This document shows, piece by piece, positions 45,572 to 57,031 of a stretch of DNA of 64,000 nucleotides. The DNA is from Flaccisagitta enflata. Its lineage: Eukaryota; Chaetognatha; Sagittoidea; Aphragmophora. A model generated the notes under the pieces. The model had not been told where the DNA came from. It did not search any database and saw nothing but the letters and a program-made list of their open reading frames with translations. The stretch covers positions 67,084,001 to 67,148,000 of the forward strand of contig OZ231126.1 in NCBI GenBank assembly GCA_965153355.1. Direction: 5' to 3'. Position 1 is the stretch's first letter. Each line of letters begins with the position of its first letter. Position numbers and translations under genes: made by a program.

Positions 45572-45757
45572 CAAAACAAGGCCCTAGTTGCGTCCAGGTA
45601 AGCAGGGGCACTGATAAGAAAGGTTAAAGAAACGTTGGAGCAAGTGGATTGATGTCGAAAAAGTAGTGCAATGGACCGACGGATTGAATGACCTATGGAC
45701 CAAAGGACGGACAGGCAAAGCTACTTTAATTGAGTCTCGTTACATGCAACTAACAAA
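45572..45757 (+). mobile_element. Twin-hairpin element with GGCCCTAG left end
   Basis: AACAAGGCCCTAGTTGCGTC, AGGTAAGCAGGGGCACTGAT, GGACCGACGGATTGAATGAC and GAGTCTCGTTACATGCAACT. Present in both duplication units. Confidence 0.75.
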
Positions 45758-45862
45758 TCCTTAGCCACAACTTAGTTACGACTTCAATAAAATCAGGCAC
45801 AAATTAAAGAAGTTGAAACGCCGCCAAAATGTAAACGAGACTGGAAAGGAGATAAGAAAATA

Positions 45863-46076
45863 TGGGCGTGTTTTTAGTAAGCGCCAAAAACGCCTTTGTA
45901 CCCGTGAAACGCGATAACAGTGTGAACACATTTTCAAGAATTTCAACTGTCCCACAAGGGAGTGAGCGTGAGTGAGCGAGCCCGTGAACGGAGCGAGCCA
46001 GCAAAGCGAGCGTAGTGCTGCGGAGCAAGTGAGCGGAGTGAGCGGTGCGAGCGAACGAACACCCCTTATGCGTCGT
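45863..46076 (-). mobile_element. GAGTGAGCG-rich element (unit 1)
   Basis: GGGCGTGTTTTTAGTAAGCG, AAACGCGATAACAGTGTGAA and AAGTGAGCGGAGTGAGCGG. The outer half is missing; it stops at CACCCCTTATGCG. Confidence 0.75.
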
Positions 46077-46261
46077 TGCCCACATGAAAAAAAAAAGAAA
46101 AAAAAACATTGCCAAGTTTCAAAGGAGAGGAAACTGACAAAAATTGACAAACGCGTAAATAAAAGACAAGACAACGAATCGAAAGCGTTGGAACAGAAAA
46201 TGACCTTGACTACGTTTCGGTGGATGAGTGAACCATTTTTAGTCGCGGACGCGCGACTCTA

Positions 46262-46867
46262 ACAGGGTGAGCAAAAAATTTTGCACAACTCTGATATAGC
46301 ATTGAAAAATATTGCAATGCAGGGCAAATATCATCATGACATGAATCAAATACCTTATTTTTGTAATTTAGAATACTAATGAGCCACTACTGGTGGCTAT
46401 AGGCTATGGATGAGGTCTGGAATATGAATTATCATGATGATCCCATGCAGTTCATGTGTCATGATTTTGACTGTTACCTTGATCAAGTGGCATCGGTTTT
46501 TCTTCATTTTGTCAGACAATTCTGATCCCCCTGAACCAATCATCAGTTAGTATGACTACCTGACATCAAGGTAACATGTCTTTTATGTCAATGTCTAGCA
46601 GGGGACGCCATGCATGTGAAAAACACTAGATTAAGTGGAGATTCCATCTTTTCAAAATAGGCGGGTAAAATTCTTGCAAAATCTTACTATCCGGTTCAAC
46701 TTTGATGCCTTCTGATGGGAACAGCAATTGGAAAAATGAATGACGGCCTATACTACTGTGCAATAAAACTAGTTGTGGGGTTATGATCCAAATTTCATTT
46801 TTTCAATACACCTGAAAATGCTGTTTCTGTACTCATATGTTTGTGCAAAATTTTTTGCTCACCCTGT
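46262..46867. mobile_element. Tc1/mariner-like MITE with TA target duplication (unit 1)
   Basis: The terminal inverted repeats are 27 bp and perfect, starting ACAGGGTGAGCAAAAAATTT. TA flanks both ends (46260-46261 and 46868-46869). 606 bp and no transposase frame. CAGGGTGRGCAAAA-type ends and TA targets are typical of Tc1/mariner. Confidence 0.9.
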
Positions 46868-46875
46868 TAGAACTT

Positions 46876-46991
46876 GCCGTGTCGGTTGGTCTGTCGGTCG
46901 GTCGGTCGCTCGGTCGGTCGGTCGGTCGGTCGGTCGGTCAGTCGGTCGGTCGGTCGGTCGGTTGGTCGGTCGGTCGGTCGGTTGGTCGGTG
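46876..46991. repeat. (CGGT)n core
   Basis: Tetranucleotide CGGT run with TCAG and TTGG variants. The SVGRSVGR-type open frames here are artefacts. Confidence 0.9.
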
Positions 46992-47162
46992 GCATTTCTG
47001 TTTTCCGCGCCTGCCCACCCATCCGCAACTGGGGGGGGGGGAGTGTATACCGTATACGCTATACGGCCTTGTTGAGTTTGACACAGAAAAGCAGTTTTTT
47101 TTTGACGGTGTAATCATAAAGCGCACCCAAACGTTCAAACAGCTCAACGAAAGCTTTTATAC

Positions 47163-47405
47163 GAAAGACAAGGTCATTAGACCTAAGTCGCGTGCGTCGG
47201 CACTTTCAAAAAAGTCAGGCAGACAGACAGCCAAACAATTTTTTTTTCAAAAAGACATTTGAAACGGCCGTTTACTCCACAAAGTTTCTTTTTTACCATT
47301 CAGAGACATAAAAACGTTTTTAAAAGCCTTTAAAACAGTTTTGTGACTGACCGACTGACCGACCGATCGAAAAGTGGCTTATAGAGTCGCGTAGCACGCG
47401 ACTAA
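47163..47405 (+). mobile_element. Twin-hairpin element, GGTC/GACC subfamily, present only in unit 1
   Basis: ACAAGGTCATTAGACCTAAG, TCGCGTGCGTCGGCACTTTC, GACTGACCGACCGATCG and GTCGCGTAGCACGCGACTAA. Unit 2 reads straight through at the same place (about 50548-50562). Confidence 0.85.
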
Positions 47406-48281
47406 AAAAGAAAGAAAAAAATTGAGAAAACGAGAAAAGCAATCAATCATTCAAATCGCTCAACTTCCGCCGCATTGACGTTGACTTGACGATGAAGTGA
47501 TCAGCGTGGATCAGTTGAAGTGTTGACTGAATTAGCATGACGCAGATGAAGTATTGATGTAATTTGCATGACGCTGTTGATATGCTGATTTGATTAGCGC
47601 AGCGCAGATGAAGTATTTTTTTTAAGCATGGCACTGAAGAAATATTGACTAAACTAAGTGAGCGTTGCGCAGATGAAATATTGATGTAATTTGCATGACT
47701 TGCATGACAATCTTCAAGCAGCCTATTTGTATTCAAATTCTCTTTTCCCCATTCATTTTGAGGCTGGTCTCACCCAAAGAAGAAGGAATGTTTTTTTTTC
47801 TCCTTTTCAATGGAAAAATGGCATAGTTGGCATACACTGCGTTTTAGAGAAAAAAAAAAACAACCGATTTCACACTTAACTGCGCGGAAGAGCTTAAGAC
47901 TTATGGTGTCTACGTGTGTTGCGTTGATTATTCAAGGCGCATATCTAAGTTTTTACATATAAGTGAGCGTATTAAACAAAGGTCGACCCGAAATATTTTC
48001 TTTAACCGTATAATTACCGTATCAAATATGAATTTCTGTGGTTACAACTTAGCTCAATAGCGGCTAACAAGCAAGGTATAGGCACAGTCATGAGCAAAAA
48101 ATAACAGACATAATGAAGAATATAGTTTCTCACATGCTCAAAGCAAATCTGGAAGAAGACAAATGTAACGACAAGTTTATATCATCATGTTAATGAGACA
48201 AGTGGGCTATCGATTTACTACCGTATAATCTTTTTGCTTCCCCACAGCCTCTCCCCACCACTTTCTTACAGACCAAACCGC

Positions 48282-48458
48282 AAAACAAGGCCCTAGTTGC
48301 GTGCAGGTGAGCAGGTGCACTGATAAGAAAGGTTAAAGAAACGTTGGAGCAAGTGGATTGATGTCGAAAAAGTAGTGCAATGGACCGACGAATTGAATGA
48401 CCTATGGACCAAAGGACTGACAGGCAAAGCTACTTATAAATTGAGTCTCGTGACATGC
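48282..48458 (+). mobile_element. Twin-hairpin element (unit 2 copy of 45572)
   Basis: AACAAGGCCCTAGTTGCGTG, GGACCGACGAATTGAATGAC and GAGTCTCGTGACATGCAACT. Confidence 0.75.
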
Positions 48459-48573
48459 AACTAACAAATCCTTAGCCACGACTTAGTTACAACTTCAATA
48501 AAATTCTAAGGCGCAAATTAAAGAAGTTGAAACGCCGCCAAAATCTAAACGAGACTGGAAAGGAGATAAGACA

Positions 48574-48783
48574 ATATGGGCGTGTTTTTAGTGAGCGCCA
48601 AAAACGCGTTTGTACCCGTGAAACGCGATAACAGTGTGAACACATTTTCAAGAATTTCAACTGTCCCACAAGGGAGTGAGCGAAGTGAGTGAGCGAGCCC
48701 GTGAACGGAGCGAGCCAGCAAAGCGAGCGTAGTGCTGCGGAGCAAGTGAGCGGAGTGAGCGGTGCGAGCGAACGAACACCCCT
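48574..48783 (-). mobile_element. GAGTGAGCG-rich element (unit 2 copy)
   Basis: Same as 45863-46076 with a few substitutions and GAGCGAAGTGAGTGAGCG, a slightly longer form. Confidence 0.75.
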
Positions 48784-49118
48784 TATGCGTTGTTGCCCAC
48801 ATGAAAAAAAAAGAAAAAAAAAAAAACATTGCCAAGTTTGATAGGAGAGGAAACTGACAAAATTGACAAACGCGAAAATAAAAGACAAGACAACGAATCG
48901 AAAGTGTTGGAACAGAAAATGACCTTGACTACGTTTTGGTGGATGAGTGAACCATTTTTAGTCGCGGACGCGCGACTCCAACAGGGTGAGCAAAAAATTT
49001 TGCACAACTCTGATATAGCATTGAAAAATATTGCAATGCAGGGCAAATATCATCATGACATGAATCAAATACCTTATTTTTGTAATTTAGAATACTAATG
49101 AGCCACTACTGGTGGCTA

Positions 49119-49238
49119 CAGCGATGTATGGCAAGGGACTTCAGGGACATCACATGACGTCCCTGCTGTCGGGCTTGAAAGTTTGTCGGGCTTGAAGTTG
49201 TGTTGTGAAAAATGTTATGAAGAAAGAGAGGAAAAAAA

Positions 49239-49330
<92 letters not shown>

Positions 49331-49344
49331 TAGACAGACAGACG

Positions 49345-49391
<47 letters not shown>

Positions 49392-49751
49392 GGACAGATA
49401 ACAAAAAAAAAAAATCATTGTATCAAATCCTTTGAAGGAAATAATAATCGTTTGCAAAACAAAATGAAGCAAGGGCTTATGTTGATAGATAGTATGCTTT
49501 GCCCCTGCCTGCTAAACGGTGTTTCTAGTTAATCTTTTTTTTTTAATGAATTAATTAAAAATAGATCTATTTGATAAAGAAATAACCATCCAGATGAGAA
49601 TCACTCCTTTATTAGTTACTATTTGTTTTGTTTTGGCTAAGAAAGTATAGGAATCGTAGAAAATCAGTTAAAAGGCTGTCGTGCTTAGATGTGCTGTTGT
49701 GCTTGGATTTGGCTGCGAAGTCCCTGGGCTCCAAGCTGCCATACATCGCTG
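49119..49751. mobile_element. hAT-like element with 8-bp target duplication
   Basis: Ends CAGCGATGTATGGCA, a perfect 15-bp inverted repeat; AGGGACTTC also pairs further in. Flanked by GGTGGCTA on both sides (49111-49118 and 49752-49759). The unit 1 copy of the host element holds a single GGTGGCTA, the empty site. The interior contains (AG)n and (CAGA)n. No transposase frame, so non-autonomous. Confidence 0.93.
49241..49398. repeat. (AG)n plus (CAGA)n
   Basis: AG run to 49298, then about 25 CAGA tetramers, inside the hAT-like element. Confidence 0.95.
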
Positions 49752-50639
49752 GGTGGCTATAGGCTATGGATGAGGTCTGGAATATGAATTATCATGATGA
49801 TCACATGCAGTTCATGTGTCATGATTTTGACTGTTTCCTTGATCAAGTGGCATCGGTTTTTCTTCATTTTGTCAGACAATTCTGATCCCCCTGACCCAAT
49901 CATCAGTTAGTATGACTACCTGACATCAAGGTAACATGTCTTTTATGTCAATGTCTAGCAGGGGACGCCATGCATGTGAAAAACACTAGATTAAGTGGAG
50001 ATTCCATCTTTTCAAAATAGGCCGGTAAAATTCTTGCAAAATCTTACTATCCGGTTCAACTTTGATGCCTTCTGATGGGAACAGCAATTGGAAATGAATG
50101 ACGGCCCATACTACTGTGCAATAAAACTAGTTGTGGGGTTATGATCTAAATTTCACTTTTTCAATGCACCTGAAAATGCTGTTTCTGTACTCATGTGTTT
50201 TTGCAAAATTTTTTGCTCACCCTGTTAGAACTTGCCGTGTCGGTTGGTCTGTCGGTCGGTCGGTCGGTCGGTCGGTCGGTCGGTCGGTCGGTCGGTCGGT
50301 CGGTCAGTCGGTCGGTCAGTCGGTCGGTCGGTCAGTCAGTTGGTCGGTTGGTCGGTTGGTCGGTCGGTCGGTTGGTCGGTCGGTCGCATTTCTGTTTTCC
50401 GTTCCTGCCCACCCTTCCGCAACTGGGGGGGGGAGTGTATACCGTATACGCTATACGGCTTTGTTGAGTTTGACACAGAAAAACAGTTTTTTTTTTACGT
50501 AGTAATCATAAAGCGCACCCAAACGTTCGAACAGCTCTCAACGAAAGCTTCTCTACGAAAAAACGAGAAAAGCAATCAATCATTCAAATCGCTCAACTTC
50601 CGCCGCATTGACGTTGACTTGACGATGAAGTGATCAGCG

Positions 50640-51770
50640 TGGAACAGTTGAAGTGTTGACTGAATTAGCATGACGCAGATGAAGTAATTATGTAATTTGC
50701 ATGACGCTGTTGATATGCTGATTTAATTAGCGCAGCGCAGATGAAGTTTTTTTTTTTGAAGCATGGCACTGATGAAATATTGACTAAACTAAGTGAGCGT
50801 TGCGCAGATGAAATATTGATGTAATTTGCATGACGCTGTTGATATGCTTGATTTGATTAGCGCAGCGCATATGAAAAAAAAATGTTGACATGACAATTAT
50901 GGCCCAGATGAAATATTGATGTAATTGGTATGGCGCAATTGATGAAAAAAATGATGTGTTTGCAGACAAGACATTCACTCAATTTGTGTGACGCAGGTGG
51001 AATATTGACATGATAAGCGTGGCGCAGATGAGACATTGACTTAATTGGCGTGGTGCAAATGAAGTGTTAACTTGAGTGTCGTGATGCAGATGAGGCATTG
51101 ACTTAATTATTGTGGCGCAGATGATGCGTTAACTGGAGTGTCGTGATGCAGATGAGGCATTGACTTAATTGGCGTGGCGCAGATGAAGCCTTAACTTGAG
51201 TGTCGTGATGCAGATGAGGCATTGACTTTATTGGCGTGGCGCAGATGAAGCATTAGCTTGAGTGTCGTGATGCAGATGAGGCATTGACTTAATTGGCGTT
51301 GCGCAGATGAAGCGTCAACTTGAGTGTCGTAGTGCAGATGAGGCATTGACTTAATTGGCTTGGGGCAGATGAAGCGTTAACTTGAGTGTTGTAATGCAAA
51401 TGAGTCATTGACTTAATTGGCGTGAAGCAGATGAAGCGTTAACTTGAGTGTCATGATGCAGATGAGGCATAAACTTAATTGGCGTGGCGCAGCTAAGGTG
51501 TTAACTTGAGTGTCGTGACGCAGATGAGGCATTGACTTAATTGGCGTGGCGCAGATGAAGCCTTAACTTGAGTGTGGTGACGCAGATGAGGCATTAACTT
51601 AATTGGCGTGGCGCAGATGAAGCCTTAACTTGAGTGTCGTGACGCAGATGAGGCATTAACTTAATTGGCGTGGCGCAGATGAAGCGTTAACTTGAGTGTC
51701 GTGACGCAGATGAGGCATTGACTTAATTTGTGTGGCGCAGATGAAGCGTTAACTTGAGTGTCATGACGCA
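50640..51770. repeat. 31-bp tandem array with a 62-bp higher-order unit
   Basis: Base monomers begin GCAGATGA. From ~51040 two monomer types alternate, GCAGATGAAGCGTTAACTTG (A) and GCAGATGAGGCATTGACTTA (B), each 31 bp, forming about 12 dimers. The upstream part (50640-51040 and the matching 47470-47700) consists of more divergent monomers. Confidence 0.9.
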
Positions 51771-52056
51771 CCAATGAATTTTTAGTAACCGGAAATGAGT
51801 TAACGAGAAAATTCGTTTCTTTTCGCGATGGCGAAGATAAAAAAGCTGGCAGCTTGCCATTGGCAACATTTGTGGCAAACTGTTGGATTGCGTGGACGGG
51901 AAAACAAGGACTTTGTTTTTTCTATAGGTTTTTTTTTGTCGCGTGCACGCGATTCTACCAGTAAAGGCGGCTCTCGCCGACCGAAAAAAAATCGTAAGGT
52001 TGTTTCTGTTTTTTTTTTCAGTTTCTTTTTTCTCCTCATTGCATTCACGCCCCTCT

Positions 52057-52727
<671 letters not shown>

Positions 52728-53011
52728 CTCATTTTTGTTGTTACATAGGGCCCAAAATTGAGATCGATGAAAAATATCGATCTTTGAAAAATTCGCAAAA
52801 AATGTGAAAAAAATAAAAAAAGATTAAAAAATTCATAGCGCCTAAAGTATTGGTCCCACAGTGCCCTGCTTTTTTCCAGAAGGTGTAAAAAAGTGCCCTC
52901 TTTCACCCTGTACCAATTTCAACCCCAGCCTCGGGCGAGCCTAGTTCTGACCCAACTTCCTCAAATTGTCCCAAGCGAAAAAGGGAAACATTAATTCCTA
53001 ACCCGGAACTC

Positions 53012-53214
53012 AAAAAATCGAAAAACGTTTTTCGATTTTTTTCCCAATAATCCGCTATGCCGGTTGGTTGGTTGGTTGGTCGGGGGCTGTTAGCTTTTTT
53101 GGCGTAATGGGCGATTTTGCCTAACTTCTCCTGCCCAAATGCTCGGGTTTGTTTTATCATTGCCCCTGCCCACCCGCACGCGTCTTCGGTCGCCGTGTAT
53201 CCGGCCTTGTTTTG
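53012..53214 (-). mobile_element. Twin-hairpin element with a replaced end hairpin
   Basis: The left end is AATCGAAAAACGTTTTTCGA, a hairpin unrelated in sequence to the usual GTCGCG...CGCGAC. It continues CCGCTATGCCGGTTGGTTGG, CCCCTGCCCACCCGCACGC and GCCGTGTATCCGGCCTTGTT. Confidence 0.75.
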
Positions 53215-53361
53215 AATCCATAGAAAGCTTGTGGATTTAAGGGATAGAGGTGAGATCCTAGAAATGAATAATTAGTTGGTTAACTGAGCGTTGACAAAAA
53301 TAAAGTTTGCAACTTCAGAACATGTTAACTTCCATGATGGAATCCACTTGCGACATACCGC

Positions 53362-53491
<130 letters not shown>

Positions 53492-53826
53492 TGAGAGAGA
53501 AAAAGCCAGAATATAGAGGAACAAGAGAGACGCAGAACCCCCAGAGACAATCTGCGTTCCCGTTGAATATGTTTCGAACGTGCGCGTGTGTGAGAGAGAC
53601 CACGCAAGAGGATTTCGCATTCGATTCAAACGCATTAACACGTAACATGCGTGTGCACGCAATCGGATTTTTCTGTAAACGCCTCCGCGGGCATGAACGC
53701 GAAGGCACGTGATTGCACGCGGAAGATTGCATTTCTCAATCGGCGATTTCGTTGTTTGTCTCCTCTGGGATACGAATGTTTGAATCAGAATTTTCTCCTT
53801 GGTTTTCGGCTGTGTGTATTTGTGTG

Positions 53827-54067
<241 letters not shown>

Positions 54068-54397
54068 TAAAGTAGCCACCATGTACCATACGGGTGTGGA
54101 GGTGCAGCATTCAAATGAAGGAGAGGAAGGTGTTGAAGCGTATTAAAAAGTGTTGGAGCGTGTAGGCGGGAATTACGCACTCAAGCGGATTGTGCTGCAC
54201 CGGGAATGTAGAGATAAGCGGATATTCAACTCGCGTAGTCTTGGTCAATAGCTAATTTATCTTGGCCATTTTTCAGCTTGGCTTCTCCTTTTTTTGCCAT
54301 TTCCAGTTGAATAAACTGAAAGGAAAGTTCAATGACATTGTTAGTGAGTGCAGATGGTTAACAGGTAGATTGGTAGAGAGTGTTTTATAAATTATAA

Positions 54398-54500
54398 TAC
54401 AGTCGAATTTACTTCGAATAAGGAACACGTTTCCCCCTTCAAAGTTTGTCAAAAACGACTCTTTGGAGTACAGTTGAGCTTCAATAGAACGCACTCCAAG
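54398..54500. mobile_element. Possible pogo/Tigger-like remnant
   Basis: ACAGTCGAATTTACTTCGAA and CAGTTGAGCTTCAATAGAAC resemble the CAGTYGAAYYT-type ends of pogo-group elements. Short and decayed. Confidence 0.35.
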
Positions 54501-54829
54501 GGATTGAGAATAAAATATGCATTATACTAAAGAGCAGCTCTGCCTTATTGCCAATATACACAGTCTGCACGTTGGCTGGGTTGGGGAAGCTTATTACGGG
54601 AAAAGGCAACCACAGTCGCTCTTTGGTAGTCTTACCTTGTTATAAGTAGATAGTAACACATTTAAAACTAAAAGCAGCAGTTGGGGTGCGTTTGAGTTTA
54701 AGCGGCACAGGTGTTCCTTTGAGCGGCTCACTATGAATGCAGCAACATGTGCACTTCAGCTTGGCACGGCGTGATGGCACTTGGGCTCAGGGGTGAGTGA
54801 GCATAAATAAGGATGGGCATTAAAGCGGC

Positions 54830-55140
54830 TAAGCGCAAGGGCGCATGAGCGCAGGAGAGGTTGGGCGTAAGAGCGTATAGGCGTAAGAGCGAGTAGGCGC
54901 AGGAGAGGATGGGCGTAAGAGCGGATAGGCGTAAGAGCGAGTAGGCACAGGACAGGTTGGGTGAAAGAGCGGATAGGCGTAAGAGCAAGTAGGCGCAGGA
55001 GCGGTTGGGCGTAAGAGCAGATAGGCGTAAGAGTGAATAGGCGCAGGAGAGGATGGGTGTAAGAGCAGGTAGGCGCCAGAGCGGGTAGAAGCAAGAGCGG
55101 GTAGGCGTAAGAGTGGGTAGATGCAAGAGCGGGTAGACGC
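54830..55140. repeat. 16-bp minisatellite with 48-bp higher-order unit
   Basis: GGCGTAAGAGCGGATA-type 16-mers combine in threes (GGGCGTAAGAGCGGATA, GGCGTAAGAGCGAGTA, GGCGCAGGAGAGGAT). The 48-bp unit keeps frames open and creates a spurious repeat protein on the minus strand. Confidence 0.85.
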
Positions 55141-55880
55141 AAGGTATTTCCATTCCTTGGCGCACGAATTCCCTTCAAGGGAAACCGCGGAAGAATTTTC
55201 CGTGTCAAACTCGACTTAAAAACTGTTCCATTCAGCCCTTCCTAAACAATCTTTTCCAATCCAATCTCACGCGATCACATCCCCTTTCCTCTGTCATCTC
55301 ATCCTGTCATCCCTAATCATCCTCATCCAATATCCCATCCCCTCCCCTCTGTCATCTGATACCAATATCCTTCCCCTTTCCAATATCACATCATCCCATC
55401 TCCAGCCATCCCAATCCATCTCTTCTGAATCAATATCATACAATCCATCCATTAACTTACCCCCATGTCATCTAACATCATATCCTAGTCTCACGTCCTT
55501 ACCTTTACAGTTTTCCATCCTAGTTTTTCTCTCAATAGACGTTTCATCTAGAAAGCAGTCTAGGATGGATGAATGGATGTGAAAGAATATTAAAAAAACT
55601 CATAGGTGTTTGTTGTACAAAGTTGTACAAAGTTGTAAAAGAGGGAAAAAGACAACAGGTCTAGCACCTGTCTCTTTATTATTTCAATTTACCGTTCTCT
55701 CTGTCTCTGTCTGTCGGTCTGCCTGTCTTTGTCTGTCTCTCTCGCACACATTTTACCTCCATCTCTCTCTCTCGTTCCTGCGCCTGTCAAGAAGGAAGCT
55801 TGATCGATTGTAGAAGCTACTGACGCTGAATGACTTCAAATCCACAAAAGTCGACATTCGTGATGAAAAAACTGTCACTC

Positions 55881-55884
<4 letters not shown>
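55141..55884. other. No gene recognised; ATCCCATC-rich stretch
   Basis: 55230-55500 is rich in TCATCCCATC/CCAATATC phrases. No gene can be supported. Confidence 0.45.

Positions 55885-55936
<52 letters not shown>
55885..55936. repeat. (CT)n microsatellite
   Basis: Uninterrupted CT run. Confidence 0.95.
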
Positions 55937-55939
<3 letters not shown>

Positions 55940-56019
55940 GCTGATTTATTCTTGGTGTTGACCACACAGACCACAGTCTCACTTTTATTGTTTAACGGCG
56001 CTCACACTGTTCTTGCAAA

Positions 56020-56275
56020 AGCAGGCTCGCTCACTTTTTACCTCTGTCTACTTCTCAGACTTGCTCTTTTCTCATTTTAAAAAGCGGGCTCGCTCACTTT
56101 TTACCTCAATCTAATTTTCATACTTGCTCTTTTCTCATTTTCAAAAGGGAGCTCGCTCACTTTTTGACGCAGTCTACTTTTCCAACTCGCTCATTTTTTA
56201 CCTCCATCCAGCTTTCACACGCTCACTTTTCACCTCCATCTAAATCTCATACTCGCTCTCTTCTCATTTTCAATC
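56020..56275. repeat. ~63-bp CTCGCTCACTTTTTACCTC tandem repeat
   Basis: GCTCGCTCACTTTTTACCTC, then CTTGCTCTTTTCTCATTTT, repeated about four times with decreasing fidelity. Confidence 0.75.
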
Positions 56276-56383
56276 TGTGTCCTCCTCTGTTTTCGTAATC
56301 AATCCTGGTCCCACGAGAAAAGTCTGACGACAAAAAGGGCCAATGAACTTCTGTGGTCGTCCTACTCTGTCTCTTTCCTTTTT

Positions 56384-56887
56384 GGGCAGCGGCCCCAAAG
56401 GGCCGATGTCCTGTAGATTACAGGGGGGAATTTAGAGATGTCTGTCCTTCCATCCTTCTGTCCATCCATCCCCCCCATTGACCATCAAGGCCTCAAATTA
56501 GCCCTCCCAGGCCTCAATTTAGCCCTCCAGGCCTCAAATCAGCCCTCATGGCTTGAAATCAGTCCCCCCCAAGCCTCTAATCTACCCTCCAGACCTCAAA
56601 TCTGCCCTCCAGACCTTCAATCAGCCCTCCACGCATCAAATCAGCCCTCCATACCTCAAATCTGCTCTCCAAGCCTGAATTCTGCCCTCCAGCCCTCAAA
56701 TATGCCTTATGTGGCCTAAATCAGCCATCTAAAGCCTAAATTATGACCCCTCAGGATGGACGTCTCAAAATTCACCCCTGCGTTCTACAGGACATCCGCC
56801 CTTTAAGGCCGCTGCCCTGCTCTCACTCCACGTCTTCACTGGATCACTCCCAGCAGGGCATTGGGTACCGCTGACCATGTGCGATCA
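56384..56887. mobile_element. Foldback-like element, copy 6
   Basis: GGGCAGCGGCCCCAAAGGGC, GATGTCCTGTAGATTACAGG, a core of CCTCAAATCAGCCCTCC-like units, then TTCTACAGGACATCCGCCC, GGCCGCTGCCCTGCTC and GGGTACCGCTGACCATG. Confidence 0.8.
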
Positions 56888-56927
56888 TTGGATGACTAGT
56901 TCTCTCTCTTCCTTTCAGGCTGTGGTT

Positions 56928-57031
56928 CCAGTGATGACAGTCGCGATCATTCCCCTCAATTGCGTTTATAGCGTGAACACATATTCATCAATTTCAACCG
57001 TCCCAGGAAGAAGTGAACAAAGTGAGTGAGT
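56928..57031 (-). mobile_element. GAGTGAGCG-rich element, truncated
   Basis: GGTTCCAGTGATGACAGTCG, CGATCATTCCCCTCAATTGC, AGCGTGAACACATATTCATC, then CAAAGTGAGTGAG. Confidence 0.6.

Larger units (their letters stand above)
46238..47075 (-). mobile_element. Twin-hairpin element split by a Tc1/mariner-like MITE (unit 1)
   Basis: TTTTAGTCGCGGACGCGCGA and CTCTA lie left of the MITE. GAACTTGCCGTGTCGG, a long CGGTCGGT core (46876-46991), CGCCTGCCCACCCATCCGCA and GCTATACGGCCTTGTT lie to the right. Confidence 0.85.
45019..47706. repeat. Tandem segmental duplication, unit 1 (~2.7 kb)
   Basis: From CTTCAAGCAGCCTATTTGTA the sequence is repeated from about 47710 with high identity (offset near 2,688). 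This copy carries an extra twin-hairpin element (47163-47405). It lacks the hAT-like insertion found in unit 2, so it shows that element's empty site. Confidence 0.9.
48981..50225. mobile_element. Tc1/mariner-like MITE carrying a nested hAT-like element (unit 2)
   Basis: Same ACAGGGTGAGC ends as the unit 1 copy. It is split by the 633-bp hAT-like element. Confidence 0.9.
48957..50465 (-). mobile_element. Twin-hairpin element split by MITE (unit 2)
   Basis: TTTAGTCGCGGACGCGCGAC on the left; CGGT core (50237-50387), TCCTGCCCACCCTTCCGCAA and ACGCTATACGGCTTTGTT on the right. The left TA of the MITE target has become CA here. Confidence 0.8.
47707..50840. repeat. Tandem segmental duplication, unit 2
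   Basis: Repeats unit 1 from CTTCAAGCAGCC (47710) through the GCAGATGAAATATTGATG array. It is longer because of the hAT-like insertion at 49119 and shorter by one twin-hairpin element. Confidence 0.9.

Noticed and set aside
46837-47262. SVGRSVGR-type repeat protein frames (also at 50195-50633)
   Set aside because: Translation of (CGGT)n inside twin-hairpin elements. Three frames read alike, and the frames run on into transposon ends.
50640-51770. CRISPR array
   Set aside because: The 31-bp units are contiguous and alternate without unique spacers, and the DNA is eukaryotic.
54731-55208. Two minus-strand repeat proteins of ~145-150 residues
   Set aside because: Both overlap the same 48-bp minisatellite in different frames, so neither is favoured as coding.
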